In this document: positions 19,204-30,710 of the stretch, in pieces
Numbering within the stretch: position 1 is the stretch's first letter
Layout of the letters: each line of letters begins with the position of its first letter
Source: Deltaproteobacteria bacterium Ga0077550
Lineage (GTDB): Bacteria; Myxococcota_A; Polyangia; Nannocystales; Nannocystaceae
Direction of reading: 5' to 3'
Assembly: GCA_001464385.1 (NCBI GenBank)
Contig: LNFB01000119.1
Span: 1-54,650, forward strand
DNA: 54,650 nucleotides
Translations under genes and position numbers: made by a program
The notes under the pieces: model-generated
The model's database searches: none
Told to the model about the DNA's origin: nothing
What the model saw: only the letters and a program-made list of their open reading frames with translations

Positions 19204-19758
19204 ATGGGCGAGCGCGCGAGAGACCTCCCGCTGACCTTCGAAGAGGCCGCGCGGCTCGATCCCGACACCGAGGCCGGCGAGCTCGACGGCGGCACGTGGG
19301 TTCCCGTGACACGAAGCACCTGGTTGCACGGCAAGGTCGTCGCGAACATCACCGTGCTGCTCGGGCTCTACGTGCGCGAGCATCCCGAGCTCAGCCTGTC
19401 GACCGGCGATCCCGGAACGAGGCTGTCGCGAGCGCCCGACGTGCTGCGCGGACCCGACATCGGCGTCGCCCGCGTCGAGCGCGAGCCCACGGGCGAAGGC
19501 AGCGAAGGCTGGCTCGACGGCGCGCCAGATCTTGCGGTCGAAGTGATCGGCGACTCGCAGTCTCCCTCCGAGCTCGCCCGCAAGGCGCTCGAGTATCTCG
19601 GCGCGGGTGCACAGATGGTGTGGGTCGTCGATCCCGGACCGCGCCGCGTGATCGTCTACACGCCGCCGAACGCGGTGGCGGTGCTCGGCGCGGAGGATCT
19701 GCTCGACGGTGGGCCTGTCCTGCCGGGGTTTTCGTGCCGGGTCGGCGAGCTGTTCTGA
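19204..19758 (+). CDS. Uma2-family (DUF820) putative PD-(D/E)xK nuclease
   Basis: 184 residues, normal for the family. Recognised by LTFEEAARLDPDTEAGELDGG near the N-terminus (in part), the RAPDVLRGPDIGVAR core (about 77-91), and PDLAVEVIGDSQSPSELARKALEYL (in part, about 105-129), where Asp and Glu of PDLAVEV are the usual metal ligands. The Lys of AGAQMVWVVDP-type families is not obvious, so activity is uncertain. Uma2 genes are common as scattered singletons in myxobacteria, cyanobacteria and Deinococcus; the physiological role is unknown. A GTG at 19195 is an alternative start. TACGCT lies 9 nt before the ATG. Confidence 0.85.
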   Translation: MGERARDLPLTFEEAARLDPDTEAGELDGGTWVPVTRSTWLHGKVVANITVLLGLYVREHPELSLSTGDPGTRLSRAPDVLRGPDIGVARVEREPTGEGSEGWLDGAPDLAVEVIGDSQSPSELARKALEYLGAGAQMVWVVDPGPRRVIVYTPPNAVAVLGAEDLLDGGPVLPGFSCRVGELF

Positions 19759-19825
19759 CCGCCCGATCCGCCGGTGCGCGAGTCGACACCGAGCGCCGTC
19801 CCGCCATGGTAAACCGGGCGCGCCC

Positions 19826-23209
<3,384 letters not shown>

Positions 23210-23247
23210 ACGCGCTCGCCTCGCCCCGGCAGTTCCCGCGGGTCGGC

Positions 23248-23276
23248 TCGACGCGGCCGGGTGCCCGCGCCATACT
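23248..23276 (+). promoter_or_regulatory. Putative promoter of the FIST gene
   Basis: TCGACG (23248-23253), 17 bp, CATACT (23271-23276), 13 nt before the ATG at 23290. This is the same hexamer pair as before 14406. No Shine-Dalgarno is visible. Confidence 0.45.
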
Positions 23277-23289
23277 CCGTCGCTCCCGG

Positions 23290-24477
23290 ATGCAGTGGGT
23301 CTCCGAGCTCTCGACCGCGCCCAGCTTCGTCGATGCACTGACCGAGGCGGCCGCCGGCGTCAGCGCGCGGCTCGGCGGCACGTCGCCCACGGTGGTGTTC
23401 GCGTTCGCCTCGCCGCACCACCGCGAGCACTTCGACGAGCTGTCGGCCACGGTCGGTGACGCGCTGGACACCGGCATGGTGTTCGGCTGCGGCGCGGCGG
23501 GCATCGTCGGGGCCAACCGCGAGGTCGAGCGCGGCCCGGCGCTGACGCTGGTCGGCGCGGTGATGCCCGCCGTCGAGCTGCGGCCGTTCCACCTCGAGAC
23601 CGGCCTGCTCCCGCCGCCCGACGCCCCGGCCGCGGACTGGCACGAGCGCCTCGGCATCGAGCCGGCCGACGCCGAGTCGATGATCCTCCTCGCCGATCCC
23701 GCGACGTCCCACGTCGTGCCCGTGCTCGCGGGCCTCGATCGCGCGTACCCCAACACGGTCAAGGTGGGCGGACTGCGCTCGGGCGACGCGGCGGCTGGCG
23801 GGGCGCTGTTCGCCGGCGGCCAGAGCCACCGCGAGGGGATCGTCGGGCTCGCGATCGCAGGCAACGTCGTGCTCGACACGCTCGTCGCACAGGGGTGCCG
23901 CCCGATCGGCACGCCGATGTTCGTGACGCGGGCCGAGGGCAACCTCGCCTTCGAGCTCGATGGTCGCAGCGCCGCGCGCATCCTGCAGGAGACCTACGAG
24001 CAGGCGCCGCCACGCGATCGAGAGCTCATGCGGACCGCGCTGTTCCTCGGGCTCGCCGGCCAGCCCGACCGCGAGGTCTACGGCCAGGGCGACTTCCTGG
24101 TCCGCAATGTGCTCGGGCTCGACGCGCGCACGGGCGCGCTGGCCGTCGGTGCGGGCGTGCGAAGCGGCAACGTCGTGCAGTTCCACGTCCGCGACGCCGA
24201 GACCTCGGCCGCGGACCTCGAGGCCCATCTGCGCCGGTACAAGGCCAGCGGCACGCGTCCGGCCGGCGCGCTGATGTTCTCGTGCGTCGGCCGCGGCGTC
24301 GGCCTCTACGGGCACCCCAACCACGACCTCGACGCGCTCCTCGACGAGATCGGCCCGAGCGGGCTGGCGGTCGGTGGGTTCTTCGGCAACGGCGAGATCG
24401 GGCCGGTGGGTCGTCAGACCCACCTGCACGGCTACACCACGGTGCTCGCCCTGTTCCGCCGCATCCACGCGGATTAG
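23290..24477 (+). CDS. FIST domain protein (FIST N and C)
   Basis: 395 residues, the usual length of a stand-alone FIST protein. The N-terminal FIST region (about 25-210) contains VVFAFASPHHRE, MVFGCGAAGIVG and TVKVGGLRSGDAAAGGALFAG (in part). The FIST_C region (about 215-375) contains FLVRNVLGLD, VQFHVRDAETSAADLEAHL (in part), ALMFSCVGRGVGLYG and the terminal VGGFFGNGEIGPV followed by LHGYTTVLALFR. FIST domains are thought to be sensory domains binding small ligands such as amino acids. No kinase or cyclase is fused or adjacent, so any signalling partner is elsewhere. Confidence 0.93.
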   Translation: MQWVSELSTAPSFVDALTEAAAGVSARLGGTSPTVVFAFASPHHREHFDELSATVGDALDTGMVFGCGAAGIVGANREVERGPALTLVGAVMPAVELRPFHLETGLLPPPDAPAADWHERLGIEPADAESMILLADPATSHVVPVLAGLDRAYPNTVKVGGLRSGDAAAGGALFAGGQSHREGIVGLAIAGNVVLDTLVAQGCRPIGTPMFVTRAEGNLAFELDGRSAARILQETYEQAPPRDRELMRTALFLGLAGQPDREVYGQGDFLVRNVLGLDARTGALAVGAGVRSGNVVQFHVRDAETSAADLEAHLRRYKASGTRPAGALMFSCVGRGVGLYGHPNHDLDALLDEIGPSGLAVGGFFGNGEIGPVGRQTHLHGYTTVLALFRRIHAD

Positions 24478-24529
24478 TCTTTCCCCCGCGGACGGCTCGG
24501 GCTTCGCGGTACGCGCTCACGCGCGGATT

Positions 24530-24549
24530 GCCCCCCGCACGCGGGGGGC
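24530..24549. terminator. Perfect GC hairpin between convergent genes
   Basis: GCCCCCCGC (24530-24538), AC, GCGGGGGGC (24541-24549): a 9-bp perfect inverted repeat 53 bp after the FIST stop and 55 bp after the mscL stop on the other strand. It could terminate either gene. There is no U-tract. Confidence 0.4.
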
Positions 24550-24569
24550 GACTCGCTCCCTGGCCGACC

Positions 24570-24610
24570 GTCGGACCGGCGTCGGACCGGCGTCGGACCG
24601 GCGTCAGACC
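24570..24610. repeat. 11-bp tandem repeat (about 3.7 copies) running into the mscL stop
   Basis: The unit GTCGGACCGGC is repeated exactly three times (24570-24602). A degenerate partial fourth copy (GTCAGACC, 24603-24610) contains the mscL stop codon. 11 bp is close to one helical turn. Copy-number change would alter the 3' end of mscL mRNA but not the protein. Confidence 0.6.
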
Positions 24611-25014
24611 TCGGCGCGCTTCTTGAGGAGATCGCGGATCTCCTCGAGCAGCACTTGGTCCTTCGTCGGCGCCGGCGGGGCGGCCGGCTCCGGTGGCGGC
24701 GCCTTCTTCAGCTTGTTCATCGCGCGGACCATCATGAACACCGCGAACGCCATGATGGTGAAGTCGATCAACATCTGGAAGAACTTGCCCCACCGCAGCA
24801 TCACGGCCGGCTTGTCCCCGACCGCGGCCTTCAGCTGCACCGCGAGATCCGAGAAGTCCACGCCGCCGAGCAAGAGGCCCAGTGGCGGCATCACGATGTC
24901 CTCGACGGCGGACGCGACGATCTTGCCGAACGCTCCACCGATGATGACGCCGACCGCCATGTCGATGACGTTGCCCTTGACCGCGAACTCCTTGAACTCC
25001 TGCATCAAACCCAT
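24604..25014 (-). CDS. mscL: Large-conductance mechanosensitive channel MscL
   Basis: 136 residues, typical length. N-terminal amphipathic helix [30 protein letters not shown] (in part, 4-33) leads into TM1. A periplasmic loop with LGGVDFSDL follows, then TM2 ([16 protein letters not shown], about 81-96), and a cytoplasmic helix [10 protein letters not shown] at the end. It opens under membrane tension to release solutes on osmotic downshift. The Pro/Ala linker before the C-terminal helix is longer than in E. coli. AGAGG lies upstream of the ATG. It stands alone, convergent with the FIST gene. Confidence 0.96.
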   Translation of the reverse strand: MGLMQEFKEFAVKGNVIDMAVGVIIGGAFGKIVASAVEDIVMPPLGLLLGGVDFSDLAVQLKAAVGDKPAVMLRWGKFFQMLIDFTIMAFAVFMMVRAMNKLKKAPPPEPAAPPAPTKDQVLLEEIRDLLKKRAEV

Positions 25015-25103
25015 GGCGTGCTGACCTCTGTTGGCCGGACGCTACAACGCTTCTGCGGGGCGCGGTGGGGGAATAGTGCCCCACCGGCGCGCGCGGGCCG
25101 TGC

Positions 25104-27125
25104 TCAGGGACGGACGAGGACGCGCGCAGAGCGTGCGGGTACCGTCACGGATGGCCCCATCACCGCTTCGCCTGTCAGCTCGTCCACCAGCATTTCAGCG
25201 GGTAGTCCGTCCACCTGGGTCGAGCCGTCGCCGCGGTTGAGCGCCACCCACACGGCATCGCCCCCGTATTCGACGACGTAGGCGAACGTGTCGCCGTCGG
25301 CGGACAGCGTCGTCCGGGTCCCGCGGCGCGTCGCCGGGTGCTCGGCCCGGATCGCCGTGAGGCGCCGGATGTGCTCGAGCAGGAACGTCTGGCCCGCGCT
25401 GTAGCCGTCCCACTGCATCGCGCGGCGGTTGTCGGGATCGCCTCCGCCCGGCATGCCGACCTCGTCACCGTAGTAGATGAGCGGTGCGCCCTTGGTCGTC
25501 ATCAAGATGGTGAAGCTGTTGCCGAGGCGCTCGAACGCCGACGCGCCCGTGGGCAGGCCGGGCTGGTTGGACCACGCGCGATCCTTGCCGTCGGCCCACT
25601 GGTTGTTCCACACCGGCGTGTCCTGGGCGAGGTGGATCGCCCGGGGGATGTCGTGGTTGCCGATGAACGTGCTCATGATCGCCGCGCCGTAGTAGTCGTC
25701 GTTGGCGTCCATGAAGTCGGCGAGCTCCTGCATGGAGCCCCCGCGGATCAGCACGTTGTAGGCCATCTGCATGCGCAGCGGGAAGTCGAACTGCCCGTCG
25801 AGCATCTCGGGGTTCACGTAGTGGGCGATGGTCCCCTGATCGCCGGTGAACGTCTCGCCGACCATGTAGAAGTGCTCGCCGGTCTCGGGCTCGACCTCGG
25901 CCAGCACGCGCTCGCGCAGATCGAGCAGCCACGCGTCCTCGATGTGCTTGACGGCGTCGAGTCGGTAACCATCGACGCCGGTGTCGGCGATCCACTGCAG
26001 CGCGTTGTCGATCGAGAACCCCCGCGCCGCCGCGTCGGTGAAGTCGTAGTCGGGCAGGTACTCGGTGAACCAGCACCGACGGGCCTGGTCGCCGTCCCAG
26101 CTGCACCCGGAGCCGCACACGCAGTCGCCCCCAGCGCCGTTGTCGTTGGGCCAGAACCACTCGGGGTGATCGGCGTAGACCGGCGAGCTGACGTGGACGT
26201 GGTTCATCGCGAAGTCGAACAGGACCTTCAGGCCGTGCTCGTGCGCGGTGTCGATCGTCTGCTGCAGCTCGGCCAGGGTGCCGAAGTGCTCCTCGGTCTG
26301 GTCGACGTTGGCCGGCCAGTAGCCGTGGTACGCCGAGTACTCGTGGCCGTCGGAGCCGAACCCGGTGTCGTTGGTGTTGTCGAACGGGACGCTCAGCCAC
26401 AGCGTGTTGACGCCGAGATCCTCGAAGTACCCCGACTCGATGCGCGCCGTGACCCCGGCCCAGTCGCCGCCCTGCCAGTCGGCCGCCAGCGGCACGCCCA
26501 CGCCGCCATCGTTGCTCGGGTCGCCGTTCTCGAAGCGGTCGACGAACACGAAGTAGATGACGCTGTCGCGCCAGTCGAAGGTGCCGACGACATCGGGCTC
26601 GCAGGTGAAGTCCTCGCAGGTGACCGCGTCGAGCACCGAGTTCTCGCCGCCCTGGCCGTCGGGGACCGTCGTCGGGTTCGTGGGATCGGTGATCCACGTG
26701 GTGTCGTCGACGCGGAACTTGTAGAGCACCTGCATCTCGAACGGCACCGGCACCGCGGCCCGCCAGGTGTCGCCGTCCTTGGCCATCGGCACGCCGGCCT
26801 CCCAGCCGTCGGCGGCGAAGTCCCCGAACAACACCACGGTTGCGTAACCGGCGTCGGCGAGCTCGAAGTCGTGCGCGCAGCGCTTGTTGGCGTCCTCGCA
26901 CTCGGTCGGGCCGCCCGTCGTGTCGTCGTTGCCGGTGTCGGCCCCGCTTGCCGAGCCGACGGTGGTGCTGTAGCTGCCGCCGCCAGGGCCGATGCCGTCG
27001 GTGGGATCGAACGTGTCGGTGTCGGGCGGCTCGAGGGACGTCGCCGACTGCAGCTCGTCGGCACCGCAACCGAGAATCGTGACGACGCCGATCGACAGGG
27101 CGCGGGCGAGGCGGGTGGGGATCAT
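25104..27125 (-). CDS. GH13 alpha-amylase-like lipoprotein with N-terminal CBM-like domain
   Basis: 673 residues from ATG 27125, which lies 4 nt after the stop of the upstream amylase gene (TAG-CTCG-ATG); ATG 27143 is an alternative. Signal with TILGC (Cys20), then a Gly/Thr/Ser linker to about 73. A CBM48/CBM20-like domain (about 85-165, VVLFGDFAADGWE, LYKFRVDD) precedes the (beta/alpha)8 domain (about 183-590). Conserved regions: DFAMNH, GYRLDAVKH (nucleophile Asp390), MVGETF (acid Glu424), FIGNHD (Asp492). A cysteine-rich insertion (CVCGSGC...CWFTEYLPD, 335-359) is shared with the neighbouring amylase. Predicted role: extracellular hydrolysis of starch or glycogen at the cell surface. Confidence 0.93.
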   Translation of the reverse strand: MIPTRLARALSIGVVTILGCGADELQSATSLEPPDTDTFDPTDGIGPGGGSYSTTVGSASGADTGNDDTTGGPTECEDANKRCAHDFELADAGYATVVLFGDFAADGWEAGVPMAKDGDTWRAAVPVPFEMQVLYKFRVDDTTWITDPTNPTTVPDGQGGENSVLDAVTCEDFTCEPDVVGTFDWRDSVIYFVFVDRFENGDPSNDGGVGVPLAADWQGGDWAGVTARIESGYFEDLGVNTLWLSVPFDNTNDTGFGSDGHEYSAYHGYWPANVDQTEEHFGTLAELQQTIDTAHEHGLKVLFDFAMNHVHVSSPVYADHPEWFWPNDNGAGGDCVCGSGCSWDGDQARRCWFTEYLPDYDFTDAAARGFSIDNALQWIADTGVDGYRLDAVKHIEDAWLLDLRERVLAEVEPETGEHFYMVGETFTGDQGTIAHYVNPEMLDGQFDFPLRMQMAYNVLIRGGSMQELADFMDANDDYYGAAIMSTFIGNHDIPRAIHLAQDTPVWNNQWADGKDRAWSNQPGLPTGASAFERLGNSFTILMTTKGAPLIYYGDEVGMPGGGDPDNRRAMQWDGYSAGQTFLLEHIRRLTAIRAEHPATRRGTRTTLSADGDTFAYVVEYGGDAVWVALNRGDGSTQVDGLPAEMLVDELTGEAVMGPSVTVPARSARVLVRP

Positions 27126-27129
27126 CGAG

Positions 27130-29226
27130 CTACGCACAGGCATGTTCCTCGGGGACGAGCACCAGGACGCCGAACGGCGGCAGGTCGAAGGTCGCACCGC
27201 CCTCGCCGATCTCGAGGCGTGCGCCGGACATCGCATCTTTATACCACCCGGGCGCGACGGCGGCCGGCACCGTGATCGACGTGGCCTCCGCCGCCGCCGA
27301 GGCCACGACGAGCACCGGCGCGTCGCTGCCCTCGCGGAGGAAGGCGAGGTGGTCGGTCGTCACGCCGACGGGACGCCACGCGCCGCGCCGGAGGGTGTCC
27401 ATGCACCGGCGGAGGGTCCCGAGCGTCGCGACGTCCGCGGCGAGAGCCGAGGCCGCCGGATCGAGCGTCGCGGGATCCGGCATCACACGGCGGCTGTCGG
27501 GATCGTTGGCGCCCGGCAGGCCGACCTCGTCGCCGTAGTAGATGACCGGCATGCCCGGGAGCGTGAACACCAACGCGAACCCGAGCCGCACGCGCGCGAG
27601 CTCGCTGGCGGAGGGCGCCTCGGTCGGCGGCGACTCCCACGGATCGCGGGCATCGTCGCCGGCGACGACCGAGGTGATGCGCGCGGTGTCGTGGTTGCCG
27701 AGCATGCGCGCGAGCACGGCCCCGGATCCCGCGAGCGCGTCGTCCTCGGCCTGCAGCAACTCGACCAGCACGTCGAACCCCGCGCGCCCCGTGAGCACGT
27801 CGCGGATCGCCCACATCGTCGGGAAGTCGAAGGCGCTGTCGAGGCCGTCGGGTCCGAGGTGATAGCGCAGCGCCGCGATGCCGCCCGCGCCCGGGCCCGT
27901 GAAGACCTCGCCGAGCAGCAGCGACGCGCCGGCCGGGCCGATCGCCCGGCGCACCGCGTGGTAGATCCGGCGGGTCGCGGCCCGCGGCATCATCGGCACC
28001 GCATCGACGCGGTAACCGTCGATGCCGAACCGGGCCTGCCACCACAGCGCGTCGTCGATCGCGGCCCCGAGGGCGTCGGGCTGCTGCAGGCGCACGTCGG
28101 GCAGGTACGGCGTGAACCAGCAGGTCTCGATCTCCGTCGACCACGGGCAGTCGGCCGCACCGCACACGCACACCGGGTCGCGCTCGTTGAACCACCCGTC
28201 ACCGGCGTGCTCGAGGACGCGCGGGTTGCCCTCGTCGTAGTGGTTCGGCACCAGATCGAGCACCACCCGGATCCCGCGATTGTGGGCGGAGGCGACCAGG
28301 GCATCGAGCGCCGCGTCACCACCGATCCGTTCGTCGACCGCGCGCGAGTCGAGCGGCCAGTAGCCGTGGTAGCCCTCGACGAGGCGATCGGAATCCCGGG
28401 CCTGCCGCGCCTCGTCGGGGTTGACATACACCGGCGACAACCACAGCGTCGAGACCCCCATCGCGTCGTACGTGCCGCGCTCGAGCTCGACACGCACGCC
28501 ATCGAGGGTGCCACCTGCCCGCGCGCCCGGATCCGGCGGGGGCACGAGCGCGGCCCCACCATCGCCGCGGTAGCGATCGATCATGACGTGGTAGACGATC
28601 GCGTCGGCGTGGGTCTCGGCGACGGGATCGGTCCAGACCGCGATGCTCGACGCCGGCCCGGAAACCCCGGCGCGGTCACGGGCGCGCAGCTCCACGACGT
28701 GTCGACCGCGGGGCAGCACCGGCGGCGTCCAGTCGATCTCCGTCGCACCCGCGGGCACGTCGAGCGCCGTGCGAGCCTCGCCGTCGACGGCCAGCTCGAC
28801 CGCGACGATCTCGTCGCCGTCGCGCGCCGGGAGCAGCTCGAGGCCGGCGGCCTCGTCGTCGATGGCGACGCGGGGCCGCAGGCAGTCGTCGACGACGAGC
28901 CACGACACCGGCGCGCCGTCGGCCTCGCGCCAGCCCCCGAGCGGGTTGTGGCGATCGACGCGGCCCTCGCCCTCCTCGACGACGAGGTAGCCGTACTCGC
29001 CCGGCGGTAGCGCGACCTCGGCGACCCACCACGTGTCGTCGAACGCGGTCATCGCCACGGTGTCGCTCCACTGCGACCACGCGCCCAGGAGCCGCGGCTC
29101 GGTGCCGCCGCGGCTCGGTCGGGCCCACACCGCGACCGGGCACGTGCCCTCGGGGATCGCGGAGCCGTCGTCGCCGCAGGCCGCGACGATCAGCGCGAGC
29201 CCCAGCGGCCATGCGCGCGTTCGCAT
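27130..29226 (-). CDS. GH13 alpha-amylase-like lipoprotein, tandem paralogue
   Basis: 698 residues. Signal with IVAAC (Cys17). An N-terminal CBM-like region (about 28-115) and an Ig/fibronectin-like segment (about 115-200) precede the GH13 barrel (about 205-610) with DLVPNH, GYRVDAVPM (nucleophile Asp408), LLGEVF (Glu440) and LGNHD (Asp513). The catalytic triad is intact, but the Lys-His normally following region II is replaced by Pro-Met, which should alter the +1/+2 subsites. It shares the CVCG...C...CWFTPYLPD insertion with the next gene, so the two look like diverged duplicates. TACCAT (minus, 29235-29240) is 8 nt before the ATG; no Shine-Dalgarno. The frame stays open to 30111, but the signal peptide fixes the start. 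Confidence 0.92.
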   Translation of the reverse strand: MRTRAWPLGLALIVAACGDDGSAIPEGTCPVAVWARPSRGGTEPRLLGAWSQWSDTVAMTAFDDTWWVAEVALPPGEYGYLVVEEGEGRVDRHNPLGGWREADGAPVSWLVVDDCLRPRVAIDDEAAGLELLPARDGDEIVAVELAVDGEARTALDVPAGATEIDWTPPVLPRGRHVVELRARDRAGVSGPASSIAVWTDPVAETHADAIVYHVMIDRYRGDGGAALVPPPDPGARAGGTLDGVRVELERGTYDAMGVSTLWLSPVYVNPDEARQARDSDRLVEGYHGYWPLDSRAVDERIGGDAALDALVASAHNRGIRVVLDLVPNHYDEGNPRVLEHAGDGWFNERDPVCVCGAADCPWSTEIETCWFTPYLPDVRLQQPDALGAAIDDALWWQARFGIDGYRVDAVPMMPRAATRRIYHAVRRAIGPAGASLLLGEVFTGPGAGGIAALRYHLGPDGLDSAFDFPTMWAIRDVLTGRAGFDVLVELLQAEDDALAGSGAVLARMLGNHDTARITSVVAGDDARDPWESPPTEAPSASELARVRLGFALVFTLPGMPVIYYGDEVGLPGANDPDSRRVMPDPATLDPAASALAADVATLGTLRRCMDTLRRGAWRPVGVTTDHLAFLREGSDAPVLVVASAAAEATSITVPAAVAPGWYKDAMSGARLEIGEGGATFDLPPFGVLVLVPEEHACA

Positions 29227-29285
29227 CGGCAGCCATGGTACGCGGCGCCGCCGCGGTTGTGCGGGGCCCCCTCGCGGCGCGGGCT

Positions 29286-30353
29286 TCAGGCCGCCGAGGC
29301 GGTTCCGTCGGCGCCCCCCAGCGCGCGCACCGACGCGACGCGCGGATCCATGACGCGGCGCCACAGGGGCGGCACGAGCGCGAGCATCACCATCGTCGCG
29401 TAGCCGGCGGGGAGCTGCGGCACGTCGTCGTAGTGACGCAGGAGGTCGTACGGGCGCGAGGCGAGGAAGTGATGATCGGAGTGGCGCTGGAGGTTGAACA
29501 GCAGCCAGTTGGTCACGCGGTGACTCGCGTTCCACGAGTGTCGCGGGGCCACGCGCTCGTAGCGGCCCGGCGCCACCTCGCGCCGCGACAGGCCGTAGTG
29601 CTCGACGTAGTTGATGACCTCGAGCAGAAGCACGGCGAACACGGATTGCCCGGCCCACAGCGCCACCGCGATCGGACCGAGGGCGAGCCCGAGCCCGCCG
29701 TAGATCGCGAGCTGAACCGCGGCGTAGCGCAGCATGCGATTGCGCGGCCCGAACACCGGCACACCCGAGCGACGCAGGCGCTCGGCCTCGATCGACCACG
29801 CCGACACGAGCCCGCCGACCACCGTGCGTGGGAGGAAGCGATACACGCTCTCGCCCAGACGTGAGCTCGCCGGATCCCGCGGCGTCGCGACGTGGCGATG
29901 GTGGCCGTGCACGTGCTCGATGCAGAAGTGCGTGTAGCTGACGCTCGACATGAGCACCTCCGCGAGGGCCCGCTCGGGGCGCGTCGGCCGGTGCATGAGC
30001 TCGTGCGCGACCGTGATCCCGATGCCACCGTTCATCAGGCCGACCGAGATCATCGCGAGGATCGTCGGGACGTCGAAGCTCGCCGTACCCGCGGCCTGTG
30101 CGATCCACCACAGTGAGACCGCGAGCTGCACGACGGCCCAGAGCAAGAGGGGCACATCGAAGCGGCGCGCGTGCGTCGTGTCGGCGGCGGGGTTGCGGGT
30201 GTCACGGCCGAGCCACGCGTCGAGCCACGGCACGATCCCGAACACGAACGCGATCGCGGCGCCGCTCGCCCACGGCGCACCCGAGCTCGCGAGGATGCCG
30301 GCGACGACCAGCGCGGGGATCGACAGGACGAGGAAGTACGGCCCGATGCGCAT
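29286..30353 (-). CDS. alkB: AlkB-type alkane 1-monooxygenase / membrane hydroxylase
   Basis: 355 residues with about six membrane segments. The three histidine clusters and a fourth AlkB motif are present: HELMH (117-121), EHVHGHH with RHVATPRDPASSRLGE (146-168), NYVEHYG (249-254) and LQRHSDHH (288-295). ATPxDPASSRxGE and LQRHSDHH are diagnostic of AlkB rather than generic fatty-acid desaturases. It should be a non-haem diiron enzyme hydroxylating terminal carbons of alkanes or similar chains, needing rubredoxin and rubredoxin reductase, neither of which is adjacent. It is shorter than Pseudomonas AlkB (~400). Its promoter at 30363-30391 contains a palindrome, implying regulated expression. 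The amylase genes follow on the same strand after 59 bp. Confidence 0.92.
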   Translation of the reverse strand: MRIGPYFLVLSIPALVVAGILASSGAPWASGAAIAFVFGIVPWLDAWLGRDTRNPAADTTHARRFDVPLLLWAVVQLAVSLWWIAQAAGTASFDVPTILAMISVGLMNGGIGITVAHELMHRPTRPERALAEVLMSSVSYTHFCIEHVHGHHRHVATPRDPASSRLGESVYRFLPRTVVGGLVSAWSIEAERLRRSGVPVFGPRNRMLRYAAVQLAIYGGLGLALGPIAVALWAGQSVFAVLLLEVINYVEHYGLSRREVAPGRYERVAPRHSWNASHRVTNWLLFNLQRHSDHHFLASRPYDLLRHYDDVPQLPAGYATMVMLALVPPLWRRVMDPRVASVRALGGADGTASAA

Positions 30354-30362
30354 GACCGGGAT

Positions 30363-30391
30363 AATCTACTCTGGGGTAGATAACCTGTCAA
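30363..30391 (-). promoter_or_regulatory. Near-consensus promoter with internal palindrome before alkB
   Basis: On the minus strand: TTGACA (30391-30386, perfect -35), exactly 17 bp, TAGATT (30368-30363). The -10 ends 9 nt before the alkB ATG. An inverted repeat ATCTAC-N6-GTAGAT (30364-30381) fills the spacer and covers the -10, the position of a classic repressor operator. This is the only AT-rich patch in the neighbourhood. Confidence 0.75.
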
Positions 30392-30531
30392 GCGGGCCCG
30401 GAGGGCGCCCCAGGCCCCGTCGCGGGCCACGTCGGAACCGGACGCGCCGTCACGAGCACAACCACGACAGACCCGGCGCGCGCAGACCGACCGAGCCGCG
30501 CTCGCATCGCGGCGCCGCGCGACGCCGCACG

Positions 30532-30574
30532 CCCCGAACGCGTCCGCCCCGAATGCGTCCGCCGTATGCGTCCG
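30532..30574. repeat. 15-bp direct repeat, nearly three copies
   Basis: CCCCGAACGCGTCCG (30532-30546), CCCCGAATGCGTCCG (30547-30561) and a 13-nt CCGTATGCGTCCG (30562-30574). They lie in the intergenic region upstream of the DUF1592 gene. Possible binding sites or slippage product; no function assigned. Confidence 0.5.
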
Positions 30575-30710
30575 ATTGACGCGCGCTCGCGCGGCTTTCC
30601 TTTCCGAGCGAAACGAAGGATCCTCCGCTAACTTGCCATCGATGCACGCGTCGTCGTCCCCCCGCGACACGCAGACATCTCGCCGCCGATCCCCAGCCCC
30701 GGGAGCCTCC

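Larger units (their letters stand above)
30354..30710. other. 357-bp divergent intergenic region between alkB and the DUF1592 gene
   Basis: It holds the alkB promoter and operator at one end and a 15-bp repeat in the middle. Toward the other end are a weak TAACTT hexamer (30629-30634) and GGGAG 9 nt before the ATG at 30711. The open frame of the DUF1592 gene extends back to 30576, but that stretch encodes no signal-like sequence and is treated as leader. I see no other gene. Confidence 0.5.

Noticed and set aside
19709..19825. Upstream extension of the propeller-amidohydrolase gene
   Set aside because: It would bury the signal peptide and overlaps the end of the Uma2 gene; the residues are Arg/Ser-rich shadow.
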